This document shows positions 25,670 through 36,100 of a stretch of DNA of 64,000 nt, one piece after another (the stretch's first letter is position 1; the number at the start of each line of letters is the position of its first letter). This DNA comes from Nemopilema nomurai (lineage: Eukaryota > Cnidaria > Scyphozoa > Rhizostomeae > Rhizostomatidae), in contig ML133388.1 in the NCBI GenBank assembly GCA_003864495.1, positions 682,738 to 746,737 of the forward strand, given 5' to 3'. The notes under the pieces were generated by a model. It was given only the letters and a program-made list of their open reading frames with translations, was not told the DNA's origin and did no database searches. The position numbers and the translations under genes were made by a program.

Positions 25670-25942
25670 ATGCACCCTTTTTACCTTATATGTTTCATCT
25701 ACTGTTGTGCCTTTGCAAATGAAATGGCGAGAGCACAGGCAAGCGTCATCACCTCTATGAAAATGATGCCCTGGAAAAGGTACCAGCAACTGCATGGAAC
25801 AGGGTACAGTTCAATTAGGGTCGATTGCAGAAAGGAGAAGAAAACCAAGCAGGGCCTAGAGGAAAGATGTCGAAATCTCGGTTTTGGAAAAAGAAATGCG
25901 TGCGTCTCTATCGACCGCCTGGGACGATGGCCTAAGTGGTAG
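25670..25942 (+). CDS. Possible 90-residue secreted peptide, unrecognised
   Basis: ATG 25670 to TAG 25940-25942. The N-terminus (MHPFYLICFIYCCAFA) looks like a short signal peptide. The rest is basic with three Cys and ends in GRWPKW. A second frame is open over much of the same region, so coding status is uncertain. An internal GT..AG pair (AAAAG/GTACC near 25779 and GATTGCAG near 25830) would preserve frame, so the product could be shorter. No family recognised. Confidence 0.25.
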   Translation: MHPFYLICFIYCCAFANEMARAQASVITSMKMMPWKRYQQLHGTGYSSIRVDCRKEKKTKQGLEERCRNLGFGKRNACVSIDRLGRWPKW

Positions 25943-26259
25943 AAAGATCACTGTAACGAAACGAAGTAAGGGATGGATTAGTAACAGTTGGACGACAGAA
26001 ATCAACAAAGTCAGAGACGAAGTCGTCAAGTTTCTATGGAAAGAGGCTCTTGCGCTTAAATGTTTTTTACACAACAAGCATTAACTCAATATGAGTCTGG
26101 CATACATTTTAGTATGTGCATCAAAGGCAATCTTACTTGCCAAATTATTCCAAAAAAGCCGTTATCATAAGTTTTGGCCTAATCTCGACCAGTGTAATTC
26201 ACACATTTAGAGAGGAACTTGTTTCTGTTATTAAGAACTCAATGATTACTATGTTGTAG

Positions 26260-26595
26260 TTCGTGGCGAAAGTCAAACAATTATTTGATCCCGACATCTG
26301 CCTAGAATCCTTAGGATGTAACTGCCCAGCAAAGATCCAGAAAAACGAGATATCTTTCAGTTTTCCGAGCAGATGTGTTGCTGATGGCGCAAACACAAGC
26401 TGCATGCACCCTTGCGATGACTTTGGCTACATCTACGAGTGGTGCTTCATATACCGTGATCCAGATCAGTGGAGCTACTGCACGAAGCTAGATCTTAACG
26501 GCTATATGCCAGTCACAGCAACACAGATCAGGTATGGCTCAGTGGCTAGAGCGAGGATGGTTGGTGCGAGGATGGCTCAGTGGTTAGGGCGCTGA
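26260..26595 (+). CDS. Cysteine-rich extracellular domain exon (FN2/kringle-like pattern), partial, running into a SINE
   Basis: Acceptor TATGTTGTAG at 26250-26259 is followed by an open phase-0 frame with eight Cys. The core is ..SCMHPCDDFGYIYEWCF....DQWSYC. The PC..GY.Y.WC...W.YC spacing recalls small disulphide-bonded domains of secreted animal proteins, including FN2/kringle-like folds. There is no initiator, so upstream exon(s) must exist; the 25670 candidate does not join in phase. The domain ends at CAG/GTATGG (26531/26532), which falls at the start of a duplicated SINE-head fragment. If that donor is not used, the frame continues through SINE sequence to TGA 26593-26595, adding a RARMVGARMAQWLGR tail. 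It may be a truncated gene captured by a SINE insertion. Confidence 0.45.
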   Translation, partial: FVAKVKQLFDPDICLESLGCNCPAKIQKNEISFSFPSRCVADGANTSCMHPCDDFGYIYEWCFIYRDPDQWSYCTKLDLNGYMPVTATQIRYGSVARARMVGARMAQWLGR

Positions 26596-26766
26596 CTACA
26601 GACCCAAGGGTCCGTGGTTCCAGTCATTGGCATGACCAAACATTCACCCAGAGTTAGGAGAGTCGCTAGTTCTCTGTAATTCCAGGCATAGGAATCATGA
26701 GGTGTGATCACATCGAGAGGAAGGACCAAGACACTGCTCGATAAGCTTAAGCTTCCCAGTGTCTTA
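26568..26766 (+). mobile_element. tRNA-derived SINE, copy 1
   Basis: It starts GAGGATGGCTCAGTGGTTAG (A-box-like TGGCTCAGTGG), with a degenerate B box GGTTCCAGTCA at 26616-26626. A non-tRNA body follows that matches the copy at 59432 almost throughout, with shared strings CCAAACWTTCACCCAGAG, GGAGAGTCGCTAG and TAATTCCAGGCATA. A partial extra head (ATGGCTCAGTGGCTAGAG) lies immediately upstream at 26534-26560. It is older and more diverged in its promoter than copy 2. Confidence 0.8.
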
Positions 26767-28060
26767 AAATTACCTTCGGAAGCAAATACTGGAATCAAAA
26801 TACTAGTATGCAAACGTCTTACCACAGAGGAAGGCAAGCAAAACAGCCAAGTCAACTGACTGATTGAATTGCTATAACGAGTTACTATCATTATGATTGA
26901 TCATATGAGAAAATGATTTTGTCTTACATTGAGAAATTTCTTATTCTCTGTGTTCCTTCGAATCCAGAGAAACAAACGTAGATCAATAACAAATAAGAAC
27001 GAAATCGTGAATGTGTCCTTTTTCGCCAAGATTATTTTTTGGTAAAAGTCACATGATTGTAGGAAACTAAGGGTTGCTGCATATAATTCTGCACTTCAAA
27101 GACCTTGATATGCCTTTCTGCACTTCAAAGACCTTGATATGCCTTTCTGCACTTCAAAGACCTTGATATGCCTTTCTGCACTTCAAAGACCTTAATATGC
27201 CTTTCTGCACTTCAAAGACCTTGATATGCCTTTCTGCACTTCAATTACCTTGATATGCCTTTCTGCACTTCAAAGACTTTGTGAGTCCGAATTTGTGAGG
27301 GCATTCTCACGGTTTTGAATTTATTTCTTATCAGTTATCAGTTATATAATAATATAGTCTAAATGACTTATTTAGGCTTCGACGAGTTTGCATTTAGAAA
27401 TTTAGAAAACAGTGTCACAGTGCCAAGGTTAAAACTGATTGAGCAGATGACGCATTCTACAGCTTAATAAAGTAAAGCCATTTAAATTCAGCACTTACAA
27501 TCTAAAATTATCAAAATATTTAGTGTAATGTCATTCTTGAAATATTCAAATACCCATTTTAACACTCTTCCAATATTATTGTAGCTTTCAATATATTAGT
27601 TTTATCATCATTACAACATACAGTATGTCAGTTTTCTGAATGTTATGTTGTTGATTCTATGCAAAAGATTTTCTTGAGCTGCACAGTGCTATTTATAAAA
27701 CAGTAATTATTGTTGAAATTTTTATGTGCGATTGAAAGCTAATTGGGCTAGTGAACTTGTTTAAAAATGGATCGAAAAATGCAGGCTTTTTATTTTAAGT
27801 TTTAATCAGGTACTTTATTCCAGTTCGCGAATTGTCAATCTTCAAGCTAAATTAATTTTTTAAGGTTTTATGAAGCTGTTGTATGCTATAAATCGGTGTA
27901 CCACATAAACCCATCTTAGCTTACGTTTAAAGCTTTTCGAAATAATTTATATTAATGATCATGTAAATGTTTGTTAAAGAGTGCTCACTTAAATGCTTAT
28001 ATACGTAGCTGTATGCAAACACTTTAGTAATTTACAATTACCGAGTTATTTCAGGGAGCC
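26767..28060. other. Intergenic DNA with a 29-bp minisatellite
   Basis: No coding exon is supported. The region is AT-rich and holds the 29-bp tandem repeat listed separately. Confidence 0.55.
27088..27284. repeat. 29-bp tandem repeat, about 6.8 units
   Basis: Units start TCTGCACTTCAAAGACCTTG at 27088, 27117, 27146, 27175, 27204, 27233 and 27262. Most are identical, with one or two changes in the 4th, 6th and 7th. Homogeneity implies recent expansion. There are no spacers, so this is not a CRISPR-like array. Confidence 0.95.
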
Positions 28061-28068
28061 TATAAAAA
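28061..28068 (+). promoter_or_regulatory. TATA box of the GPCR at 28162
   Basis: TATAAAAA lies 101 bp before the chosen ATG, so a start of transcription about 30 bp downstream would leave a leader of about 70 nt. Inferred from motif and position only. Confidence 0.45.
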
Positions 28069-28161
28069 CAACTTCAGATATTAAACTGCTAGGGACTAGT
28101 AGATGCGCTGTCTCAAGCTGTCATTTCTAACTGATATTTCTTGGTAACACCAGAATCAAGG

Positions 28162-29220
28162 ATGCTCGATTTGATCCTTGCAATCATCATCGACCTGTCA
28201 AACATTGCGTCGAATCTTTTCCTGTCATACGCATTGAGGAAACTCAACAAGCTCAAGGTTGTATCCTACTGGTTCATTCTCTGTTTGAGTGTTTCGGATC
28301 TATTCGTTGGCCTCACAGGGCTAGTGCATCACCTATTGAAACTTGCATCTGCGCGCCAGCAATTGGCACTCGAAGCACTGCTGTTTTTTCTCGTCAGCTC
28401 TGGCTATTTTACAGTTTCTATTGCAGTGGATCGACTTATTCATATGAAGTTGCTGAATAAGTATACAATTTTCATGACAAGGAGGAAATGCTTCATCATC
28501 TTGTTTTTGTTCTTCATATACGCAATCTGTTTAAGAGCATTGCGTTTTGTCACTCCTATTTTGTCTTCGTCATTGAATGTAGGCGGAGTTCTGTGTTCCG
28601 CTTTCATTTACATATGGTCATATATAATTGTGAAAGACAGAGTTTTTCAGCACAGCGCAACGCCCAAGCCGGAACAAAGGAACGAGGACCTGTGTGGAGG
28701 TGCTCAAGTTAATGGTTGTAAAAAGGAACACGGTGATGTTGCCAATACAGAGAATAAGGCGTGTGCTGCATTTAGCAAAGACGTATGCAGAATCAAATCT
28801 GTCCAAAATACCGCTGTGACAGGAATTGGTAATGCAACAAGATGTGGACCGGAGGAGGAGCACAACAACCCATGTGCTCAAAATGTGACGTCAGCTACCC
28901 CGAGGCACGATAAGAATGCTTCGAATGATAAAAAGCACCAAAAGGCTACAGCATGCACAAACAAAAGAAACAGAAGGAGAAGGCCGGAAAGTGAACTTGG
29001 AAAAGCTACCGTTTGCATCCTGTTGGCCTATATAATTTTGTATTTACCCGCTATTATTTTTTATCTGTTATTTGTACTTTCAGGAAAAAACATTATGCAG
29101 TCAGTCTTACCCTACTTCGATCTGCTGTTATGCCTAAATTCTTCTTGCAACGTAGCAATAATAACGTGGTTTTGCAGAGATCTGAGTAGATTCCTTAAAG
29201 CTTTACTTACCCAGCAGTAG
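28162..29220 (+). CDS. Divergent rhodopsin-like GPCR with a long Cys-rich third intracellular loop, intronless
   Basis: A single exon of 352 residues from ATG 28162; the frame opens 21 bp earlier at a TTG. Seven hydrophobic segments can be traced. TM1 ASNLFL (N1.50) and TM2 LSVSDLFVG (D2.50) are conserved with 28-residue spacing. TM3 ends AVDRLIHMK, so DRY is DRL. Between TM5 and TM6 is an insert of about 120 residues, rich in Cys, Asn and Lys and ending KRNRRRRPESELGK. TM6 has LYLPAIIF. TM7 reads NSSCNVAIITWF, so both the Pro and the Tyr of NPxxY are lost. It is less similar to the other receptors here than they are to each other. Altered DRY and NPxxY motifs suggest modified activation or coupling; ligand unknown. 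Confidence 0.75.
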   Translation: MLDLILAIIIDLSNIASNLFLSYALRKLNKLKVVSYWFILCLSVSDLFVGLTGLVHHLLKLASARQQLALEALLFFLVSSGYFTVSIAVDRLIHMKLLNKYTIFMTRRKCFIILFLFFIYAICLRALRFVTPILSSSLNVGGVLCSAFIYIWSYIIVKDRVFQHSATPKPEQRNEDLCGGAQVNGCKKEHGDVANTENKACAAFSKDVCRIKSVQNTAVTGIGNATRCGPEEEHNNPCAQNVTSATPRHDKNASNDKKHQKATACTNKRNRRRRPESELGKATVCILLAYIILYLPAIIFYLLFVLSGKNIMQSVLPYFDLLLCLNSSCNVAIITWFCRDLSRFLKALLTQQ

Positions 29221-32200
29221 TGTGCTCATGTTTGCAGAACAGCTTATGACCATTATATATATTTTCTGATTAGTCAGCTACAGTTTAAAGCTGTCATTCA
29301 TTGTAAAATTGTAGTTATTGCATATGGATACTTAGAATCTAAACTTGGCTAAATTATAGGAAAAATTGTGCAAAAGCCAATCTCCTTATTTTCCGCCAGT
29401 CAATCTACCAACATTTATTCTCCCTAGTCTTGGAAGATCCCATTGAGTGCTAGAAGGTTGTTAGCATTGAGATTGAAGTTTTGTAGTTTTTATATGAACT
29501 AGTAATTTCTAACCAGCAAGTTTGCTATCCCTCAAGCCCTATAAAACTGGGCCAATCTACGTATTTTTAAAAATCTATTCATGAAAGATATCCAGCTGAT
29601 GCACATTTGCTAAAGCAGATGATTTTCTAGTTAGTATTATAGGTAGAAAAAGGCTAGAAACGCCCTCGCCAATATATACTATAATTACCTATTTGTAATA
29701 ATATACTATTATCAAGTTATTGTTGTATCGCCAGCACATATTTTACATAGGATGAAAAAAGCACAACTCTATTTGGAATTTACTTCTTTTAGACCTGCCT
29801 CTTATTGTATATCAAACTTGAAATGAAGTCCAAAGGATACTCTTTTGGAATCACATGTTCCAATTCAAGTATGAATCAACCAATATGCAATAACATCTGG
29901 TCCGCAAGGTTTTTTATGTTGATGATTATGTCAGTGGTCTGTGAGATGATACATTGATGACAACCCTAGTGTAGGCTTCAAAGTAGAACGCAACAGCTGC
30001 CATGCCTAAGAGAGGGTTACCGACTTGCTGCTATTGAAAAGTACCGAAATTATTGACAATGCACAGCTAGCCACTTGTAGAAGAACATTCAGTTCAGAAT
30101 GATGCCAAAAATGCGAGTTGCAATGTCATATGTTCATAGTGTAAAAGTACATCGAATAAATCAACAGAAGAGTTACATTGATCGAGCCTTCTTTACAAGC
30201 ATGCTAAGTGTACTTGCGAAGAAAACAGCTGAAAATCGCTTTTGTTGCCGAGATAGTGGCCATAGTGACTTCTTTTCTCTTAATTAGAGGCGGACTTACA
30301 ATGCCTAGTCACTTAGAACATGCTTTTCCAGTGCAGATGATCTCACAGAACTAATCATTTATGAGTTTGGGGTGGTAGACACAAAAGAGCCATCTTGAGG
30401 GAAGTTAAGGGCCTGTTCTCAACGCCTTTTGCCTATTATTATTCGCTAGGATTTGAGTACATTTGAAGCTCTCATTTTTAGCACAAAACTTCTAGCTCGA
30501 AAGCTCTAAGCTGTTAGGCCTAACTTTTTATTGTTTTGCCCGGTACTTATATCATTAATTAAGCAATATTTATCGTGCGTCGGATTTCATGTAAAATAAT
30601 GTGACTTCAATCAATCCATCAATCCGCGCACAAAGCTATCAGATGAATATATAGCCATGACTTTTTCTTTGTGCCATTTCCGTCCTTGAGAATAACATTA
30701 TTTGATGTATCATAAATTGTATCGAAATCTGGGCCAGCGACTTGTCTTAAGAATTCATAGAGGTAGTTTTCTCTTCAACAAAGTAGTTGGTACCCTTCAA
30801 CCATGTACACAAGATTTCAATCTATATGGAATAATTTGAGGATGTTCTTTTTATTGTGCTAAATAGTTCAATATCTTAATTTTTTCATCACGAAATCTGT
30901 TAAATTTTCGACAGATTTCCAAGACTGCAAGCGAGGTGAATTATTGGAAGAAAAGACCAAAAACGTATGACCAATAGATGGAAACTATGTGATCTAAAGA
31001 GGAAGGAGAATGCTGCTCAAATGTTATTGTAATAATATGATGAATATTATTCTTTGAAATTAAAAATGGGCACCCGCATTTTTAGCCTATTTGCCAACTA
31101 TCACCAAAAAATCACAGTTTCAAAGCAAACATTTACTTTCCATAAATTGTCCTGCACACTCACCAAAAATTGGCAATTAGCTCATTGTACAGGCTTTTGC
31201 AATTTCATAGGCACTGATTTTTATGAGAAAGATGCTGGATACCATCTTGACAGCTAGAAATGAAAGGGAGACTAATGCGTTCTTGCGTCTTGGCATGGTG
31301 ATTTAAAATTTTGGAGCAGAATTATCAAAGGCCTAAATATGGACAATGCCTCGGCATGCTTCAACATCAATACTTCATAGTTATCCTGATTAAAGTCTTT
31401 TCCAGTGGCGTCTAACCATACAACCTAACAACGTCATAGCACTATTTGGTCAGTTTACGGTCGGAAAAACTGAATTATCTAAAATGATATTTCGCTTGGC
31501 AAGTAGTAAACTTTTTGCTTTAAAGCATGGCTGTATAGTAGGATGTAGCACAGTTGTGATTCGCAGCTGCAAAGAGGTGTCCTGGAACCAAAGTGACGTC
31601 ATTTTATATCTAACAGTTTGATATATACGTGCTGATGTGTTATTTTTCACAGTTTTTAGAATGTTCAACATTACTCGCCCTTTCATGGTCATGGGCTTGT
31701 TATTAACATTGAGCTCCCATATCAAATGGACACTGCAAACATATTTTTCCAACTACCTTAGGCTGCAGGCTGCATAATAGTCGTATCTCATCCTTTAATG
31801 ACATATGATGGCCTGTCTGTTTTCATTTTCATTTTTAAGGTCTTAAATTTGGGAGGCACCAGCAGCCCCTACGGAGGAGATCCATCTCTTTGAAAAAGTG
31901 CGCGCATCTTGTTGTTGTTGATGGCCTAGGCATGCTAATGTCCTGATGCCTAATTTGTGTTCAAAGGACACAGTGATGTCTGAAATAGTCAGATTAGAAG
32001 AAACTCCTCAAAATCATTTCTTCTTCAAATGTCGTTTCATCGATCGAGTAAGTCCTTCCTGAATTATGTGTCTTTTAGTGATGTAAGATGGTGCATCGTT
32101 GCTACGGATGTTGTCTAGGAAATGAAAGTTGAACCATTTGATAAAATTTGAGGTTTTATAGAAGCGGGGCTTCCTGATCTTTCTATATTTTACCTTTTTC

Positions 32201-33194
32201 TTATTTCTTTCTTGATGTTTATAATTATACCTTTGCTTGAAGTTGTTCGGGTTTCAGATGTTTTAATATAACGTTCATTACTAGATTTCTAATTTGTAAA
32301 TATTCCGTGAAGTCGTTATCTTGAATTTAATATATTCGTGTAGTTTTTATCAGATCTTAACCTCAAACCCTTTTACTTAAAATCCAATATTATCTGTTAA
32401 ATCTTCGGTTTATTTGCAATGTGAATGAAGCAAAAAAATAAATACCTCGGTATCAGTGCATAAACATATTTGACACTGACAAAACATAACGGACAATTGA
32501 TCCTCAGCATGCACTATGCACTTGCCTTGATTTATACAAACCTCACTTTCGCATCTTTAGACCAGGACCTAGCTGAATTGGCCTGGTCAGATTTTAAAAA
32601 CAAATTTTAACACTTGATGTGCTTCCTTCTACTCCATACTGGTAACTGTTAATAGGACAATTAGTATCCCAAAATCATTCACATTAGAGTTTTTCCTTCA
32701 AAGTGAGGGCAAAAATCTCTTTGCTATTCAAGTACTGTTTTTTACCAGTAATTTTTTAATTTTGGGCCATAATTCTTGAAATATCACATTTCAATGAATT
32801 TTTTTCTAAACCTGCCTCAATGAAGTGATTAGGTACAAAAATATGTTCTCTAAGCTCAGGTACAATTTCAAATTTTGTACTGATTAGACAATTTCAAATT
32901 TTGTACTGATTAGACAATTTCAAATTTTGTACTGATTAGACAATCATGATTGCACTTTCTCCTGTTAGATGTAGTTTTTAAAAGCTGTACCAAATTCAAA
33001 CACAGTATTGTCCTGGCCAAAGTCATTCAGTCCACAAATTTGCTCCATGAACAATCATTATTGAGATTTGATAATTTTGGCTTCAGAACTGGATTTAGAA
33101 TACCCTTTATTTGGCATTTTGACTTAAATAGCATCAAATTAAATTCATTTTGCAGAGGTTTAAATGACAGGTACACTATGATCATTTATAAAAA
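29221..33194. other. Intergenic DNA, no supported gene
   Basis: About 4 kb without a convincing exon. The 100-codon minus frame at 31450-31752 lacks family resemblance. A 26-bp repeat sits near the right end. A possible 5' non-coding exon of the next gene may start after TTTTGCAG near 33155. Confidence 0.5.
32862..32939. repeat. 26-bp tandem repeat, 3 units
   Basis: ACAATTTCAAATTTTGTACT plus GATTAG is repeated three times without change (32862, 32888, 32914), followed by a truncated fourth start at 32940. It lies about 250 bp upstream of the coiled-coil gene ATG. Confidence 0.95.
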
Positions 33195-36100
33195 ATGGAT
33201 CAAAGAATTGATATGAGCAAAAGACGTGCAGAAACTCCAGTGGAAGACACACTAGAGAATTTGCAAAAACGACTTTCTGAAGCAGAAAAGGGAGCAACAA
33301 AGTTGACTAAACATTTGAAAAAATATGGCTATAAATCTCAAGGCAGTGTTAGCAAGGAGAGCACAAAGGTCACAAATGCTGGAACAAAGGCTGCCAAAAC
33401 AGGTAAGTTTTAAATCTATTTATCCCTTTCATGCAATAAAGCTGAAATTTGTGTAAGAAGTTGATTGTGAGATGTTTTGGAGCTGAGTATTTGATACCCA
33501 TGATAAAGCATGATGATTCTAGGACCACATGATAAGATAATAGAAGGAAAATGTGATGTATACAACATGTTTATGACTGATAAAATTTAGAGTGGCTTTT
33601 TGCTAGTTTGAGTAAATTAGCAAGTTATATTTACAGTTCTTTATTTTAAAGCCTCCTTGCACATTAGAAAAAGGAAAGCTGTGAAACATAGTGATAGTAA
33701 AGATTTTTTATAATAATATATGCAGTGATGCATTTACCCAAGGGTCCACCAGGCTCAGTTGCCCCTAAAGGCTTCTAATTTTTGGGGACTCAAAGCAAAA
33801 TTTTGCTAAGCCTTTGCAAAGTGCTGTTGATGAATTGAGTAGCATGACATGAACTACTTGGTATATTTCAGCGGGCCCCATTAGTGGGTCCCTGACATTG
33901 TTAACGCCACCCTGAATATACATTATTTGAATTTTCTTTAATAATTTACGAAACTAGACAACTTTGTAATTGTTGAGAAAATCTGATGGCCTGTACAGTG
34001 CTCAAAATTCATTGTTTATACAGAGGTAGTCTTCAGATGAACACATACTGTATAAGCCTATGTCTTTGGCAGATCTTAAGTGAAATGGCATATCACAGTT
34101 GCCTTACATATTTTAGGATGGGGTTCTGCTTGAAAGTTGAGGACCAGCTCTGATTGTTCACACTGAATTGAAAGTGAAGCCAATTTTTTCTTGACCTGGG
34201 TATTTAGCACAGTATGAAGCATCCTCTTCCACTTATCAAGCACAGGGTAACAGCATCTTTTAAGGCTAAGGAAATTAAATACATTGCAGGTTTTTTGTCA
34301 GGTTCTACATCTGTTTCATTTCCAAAACAAATTTTGGATGTATTAAGAAACTTTCAAGAGTATGAATTTTTTTTCAAACCTGTTTTGTTTTCAGACTGTA
34401 TTTGCTTTGTAGGTAGGAAAAAGGAAAAAGAGAAATCACAGTTGGAGAAAAGCTTTGAAGAGATGGCAACACGTATGGGTAGAATGGAAGACACTATACA
34501 GTCACTGAAGGTTGGCCTGCATGGGATGGATGCAAAGAAAAGTGAATCAAAAGAAAAAATTGAAGCTGCACCGAAGGTTTTGCCAGAAAGGCACGAACAC
34601 GAAGTGAAAGTATTAGAGGAGCGGTTAAAGAAAGCAAATGAAGAAGCTGAGGTGTTGAGAATTAGGGACAAGGAGATTCAAAGTGAACTTGAAAAGTTGA
34701 TTAATGATATGAAAGAGACACATCACATTCTAGTTGAGCGAGATGGAAGAATCGCAGATCTTGAAGGGATGCTTGAGAAGGTTTCAAACCAGAAGAAAGA
34801 TGTGAGTCATCAGTTTCATGCATTTATTCATAGCTCTCTATTCAAGATTTTAATAACATCTGAGACGCATAGGCATAGTATTATCTTTATTTTTTGCTTT
34901 GTTTTCTGTTCATATTTGTTGCCTAATACGTATTAGGATGTGAATTAGTGCTCCTTTGTTGTCTGTAATTGTCCCTTTAAATGTTTGCGCGTGTGTTGAA
35001 AACAGACGGTCTGCACAATGCATAGGCAATTGAGGTTCTGTTATTCGGCAGGCCGATTCACAGCTGGAAAGAGAAATAGCACTAAGACGGAGCCTTGAGG
35101 ATGCTCACGAAGCTTTGTTGCAGCGAATTCATGACATGGAGGAGGTCGTCGAGTCAGAACGAGGGCAAGTGGGCGACCTAGTAAATAGTTGGGACAACGC
35201 GAAGAAAGAGGCTGTTGCTACAAAAGAGGCGTTTGAGAACGAACATGAATTGCGAGTTCAACTGGAAAGCCTCGTTTCCCAGCAAGATGAAAACCTAGGT
35301 AGGAAAATATCGTACCTTAGAATAGCCATGTGCTAGAATTTTGTCTGTCTTATGTATTCCAGTTGATTCCCACGCAGCGGGTTTAGTTCCAGGGCACTGA
35401 TGTTACTTGTCCACTCTCTTGCAAATAGGTGGTACAGTTGGGTGGTAACTAATTTGAAGTACTAGGATGTTACAAATGTGGTATGAAAAGGAACGCCGGA
35501 TACACCTAACAGCAACGCTCTTTAAAGCAAATGAAACTTACCCATAGCTTCATCTTGTCTTTTGATGTATAATCATTTTTAAATGCAAACAAAATATCCA
35601 AAGAAGGCACGTCAAATGAGAGGATAATTTTTCAATGCTAGCATTCATTCAAAAAGTAAGTTGTAAATACAGCTACCAACACACCCGAAGAGGCCCTATC
35701 CACCTCTTTTAGATAAATAATTTGCTATCAATTCAGTTCTACGGATCTGCTTTTTGAATATCGCAATTTGTTCAAGTATCTTTAGCACATTATCTTAGGG
35801 TATTGGCTTACTTTTTTTTTAAAAAGAAATTATTTCATTATCGTTGATCGCCTTTTTTCTGTTCTATTTACTGCAGTGTTAGGAAACCCCAAACAAAGAA
35901 CGTATTGTTTCGGCCTTTACCTATAGAGGAAGATCACTTGATTGAAGTGAAGCAAGTAACTCAATTGTAGCCGTTTTCTAATTTTCCTTAATATCTTTAT
36001 ACTAGCTGCAGCTGACAGCAAACTCAAGCAGATCCTGGAGGAAAAGAAGGTAAAAGCAAAAGAACTCATAGTTATTAGTGAATATTTATGTAAGGCCCAT

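Noticed and set aside
27088..27284. Repeats taken as a CRISPR array
   Set aside because: Head-to-tail minisatellite with no spacers in a eukaryotic genome; the same holds for the 43-bp array at 62440.
31450..31752. 100-codon minus-strand frame
   Set aside because: No splice context, no domain and unremarkable composition; treated as chance.
34214..34412. Upstream part of the open frame before coiled-coil exon 2
   Set aside because: The phase from exon 1 (ends 33402) requires the acceptor TTTGTAG at 34406-34412; the upstream part lacks coiled-coil character.
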